NCBI RefSeq assembly: GCF_000374865.1
Contig: NZ_KB895456.1
Span: 186,001-250,000, forward strand
DNA from: Arthrobacter sp. 135MFCol5.1
GTDB taxonomy: Bacteria; Actinomycetota; Actinomycetes; Actinomycetales; Micrococcaceae
Direction: 5' to 3'
DNA: 64,000 nucleotides
The notes beneath the pieces are model-generated. The model made no database searches and was not told where the DNA came from. It saw only the letters and a program-made list of their open reading frames with translations. The translations under genes and the position numbers were made by a program. Positions 63,982 to 64,000 of the stretch are shown in pieces (position 1 is the stretch's first letter; each line of letters starts with the position of its first letter).

Positions 63982-64000
63982 GTGTCCGGCGGTGTCCTAC
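63982..64000 (-). rRNA. rrf: 5S rRNA, 3' end only (truncated by the window)
   Basis: The minus strand reads GTAGGACACCGCCGGACAC, the conserved 3' end of actinobacterial 5S rRNA that pairs with its 5' end. The rest of the gene and the rRNA operon lie beyond the right edge. Confidence 0.85.

Overview
The window is high-GC actinobacterial chromosome, most likely Arthrobacter/Pseudarthrobacter (Micrococcaceae). The GC-rich codon use, frequent GTG/TTG starts, many leaderless promoters (a TAnnnT-like -10 only 6-7 nt before the start codon) and the gene families all point there. The genus is an inference. The right edge cuts the 3' end of a 5S rRNA gene on the minus strand.

1-9.2 kb is a lower-GC accessory segment that looks like a defence island. 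It opens with a 5'-truncated STAND/NB-ARC ATPase that ends in a cold-shock domain. A convergent minus-strand operon follows: ParB-like protein, SNF2-type helicase, DUF3883 nuclease-like protein, C5 cytosine methyltransferase and possibly a 64-aa protein. A zinc-binding, HNH-like protein is transcribed divergently from the same intergenic region. I cannot match the whole set to a named system, and it is the best candidate here for an undescribed restriction-modification-like defence system.

9.3-21.5 kb holds ordinary chromosomal genes: an amino-acid permease and aminotransferase with a divergent Lrp/AsnC regulator, a ThDP enzyme, two SRPBCC proteins, an NAD(P)-binding protein, an HD-GYP/LuxR regulator, a methyltransferase and a MarR regulator.

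21.5-30.2 kb is a tightly coupled catabolic operon: argininosuccinate-lyase-like C-N lyase, polar amino-acid-type ABC transporter, two polysaccharide-deacetylase-family proteins and an MmgE/PrpD protein. A LacI-type regulator lies upstream, and matching palindromes occur before both the operon and the regulator. The lyase plus MmgE/PrpD pairing recalls iminodisuccinate/EDDS degradation.

30.7-54.6 kb is mixed: a beta-propeller surface protein, an amidohydrolase, DUF1275 and DUF1295 membrane proteins, a MarR/acyl-CoA-ligase operon, an oxalate/formate-type MFS carrier with a 47-aa partner, two secreted phosphoesterases behind a PHO-box-like repeat, a lipid kinase, a flavin dehydrogenase, PEP synthase with its regulator, and a stomatin-like protein.

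54.6-63.6 kb is a 5-oxoproline (pyroglutamate) utilisation region. It comprises pxpA, a pxpB-pxpC fusion, a biotin carboxylase/carrier protein, the DUF969/DUF979 transporter pair, a DUF2891 protein and a GntR regulator. Nearly identical palindromes sit inside the predicted promoters of both transcription units. Between this region and the 5S gene lies an array of nine 32-bp repeats, four in one orientation and five in the other.
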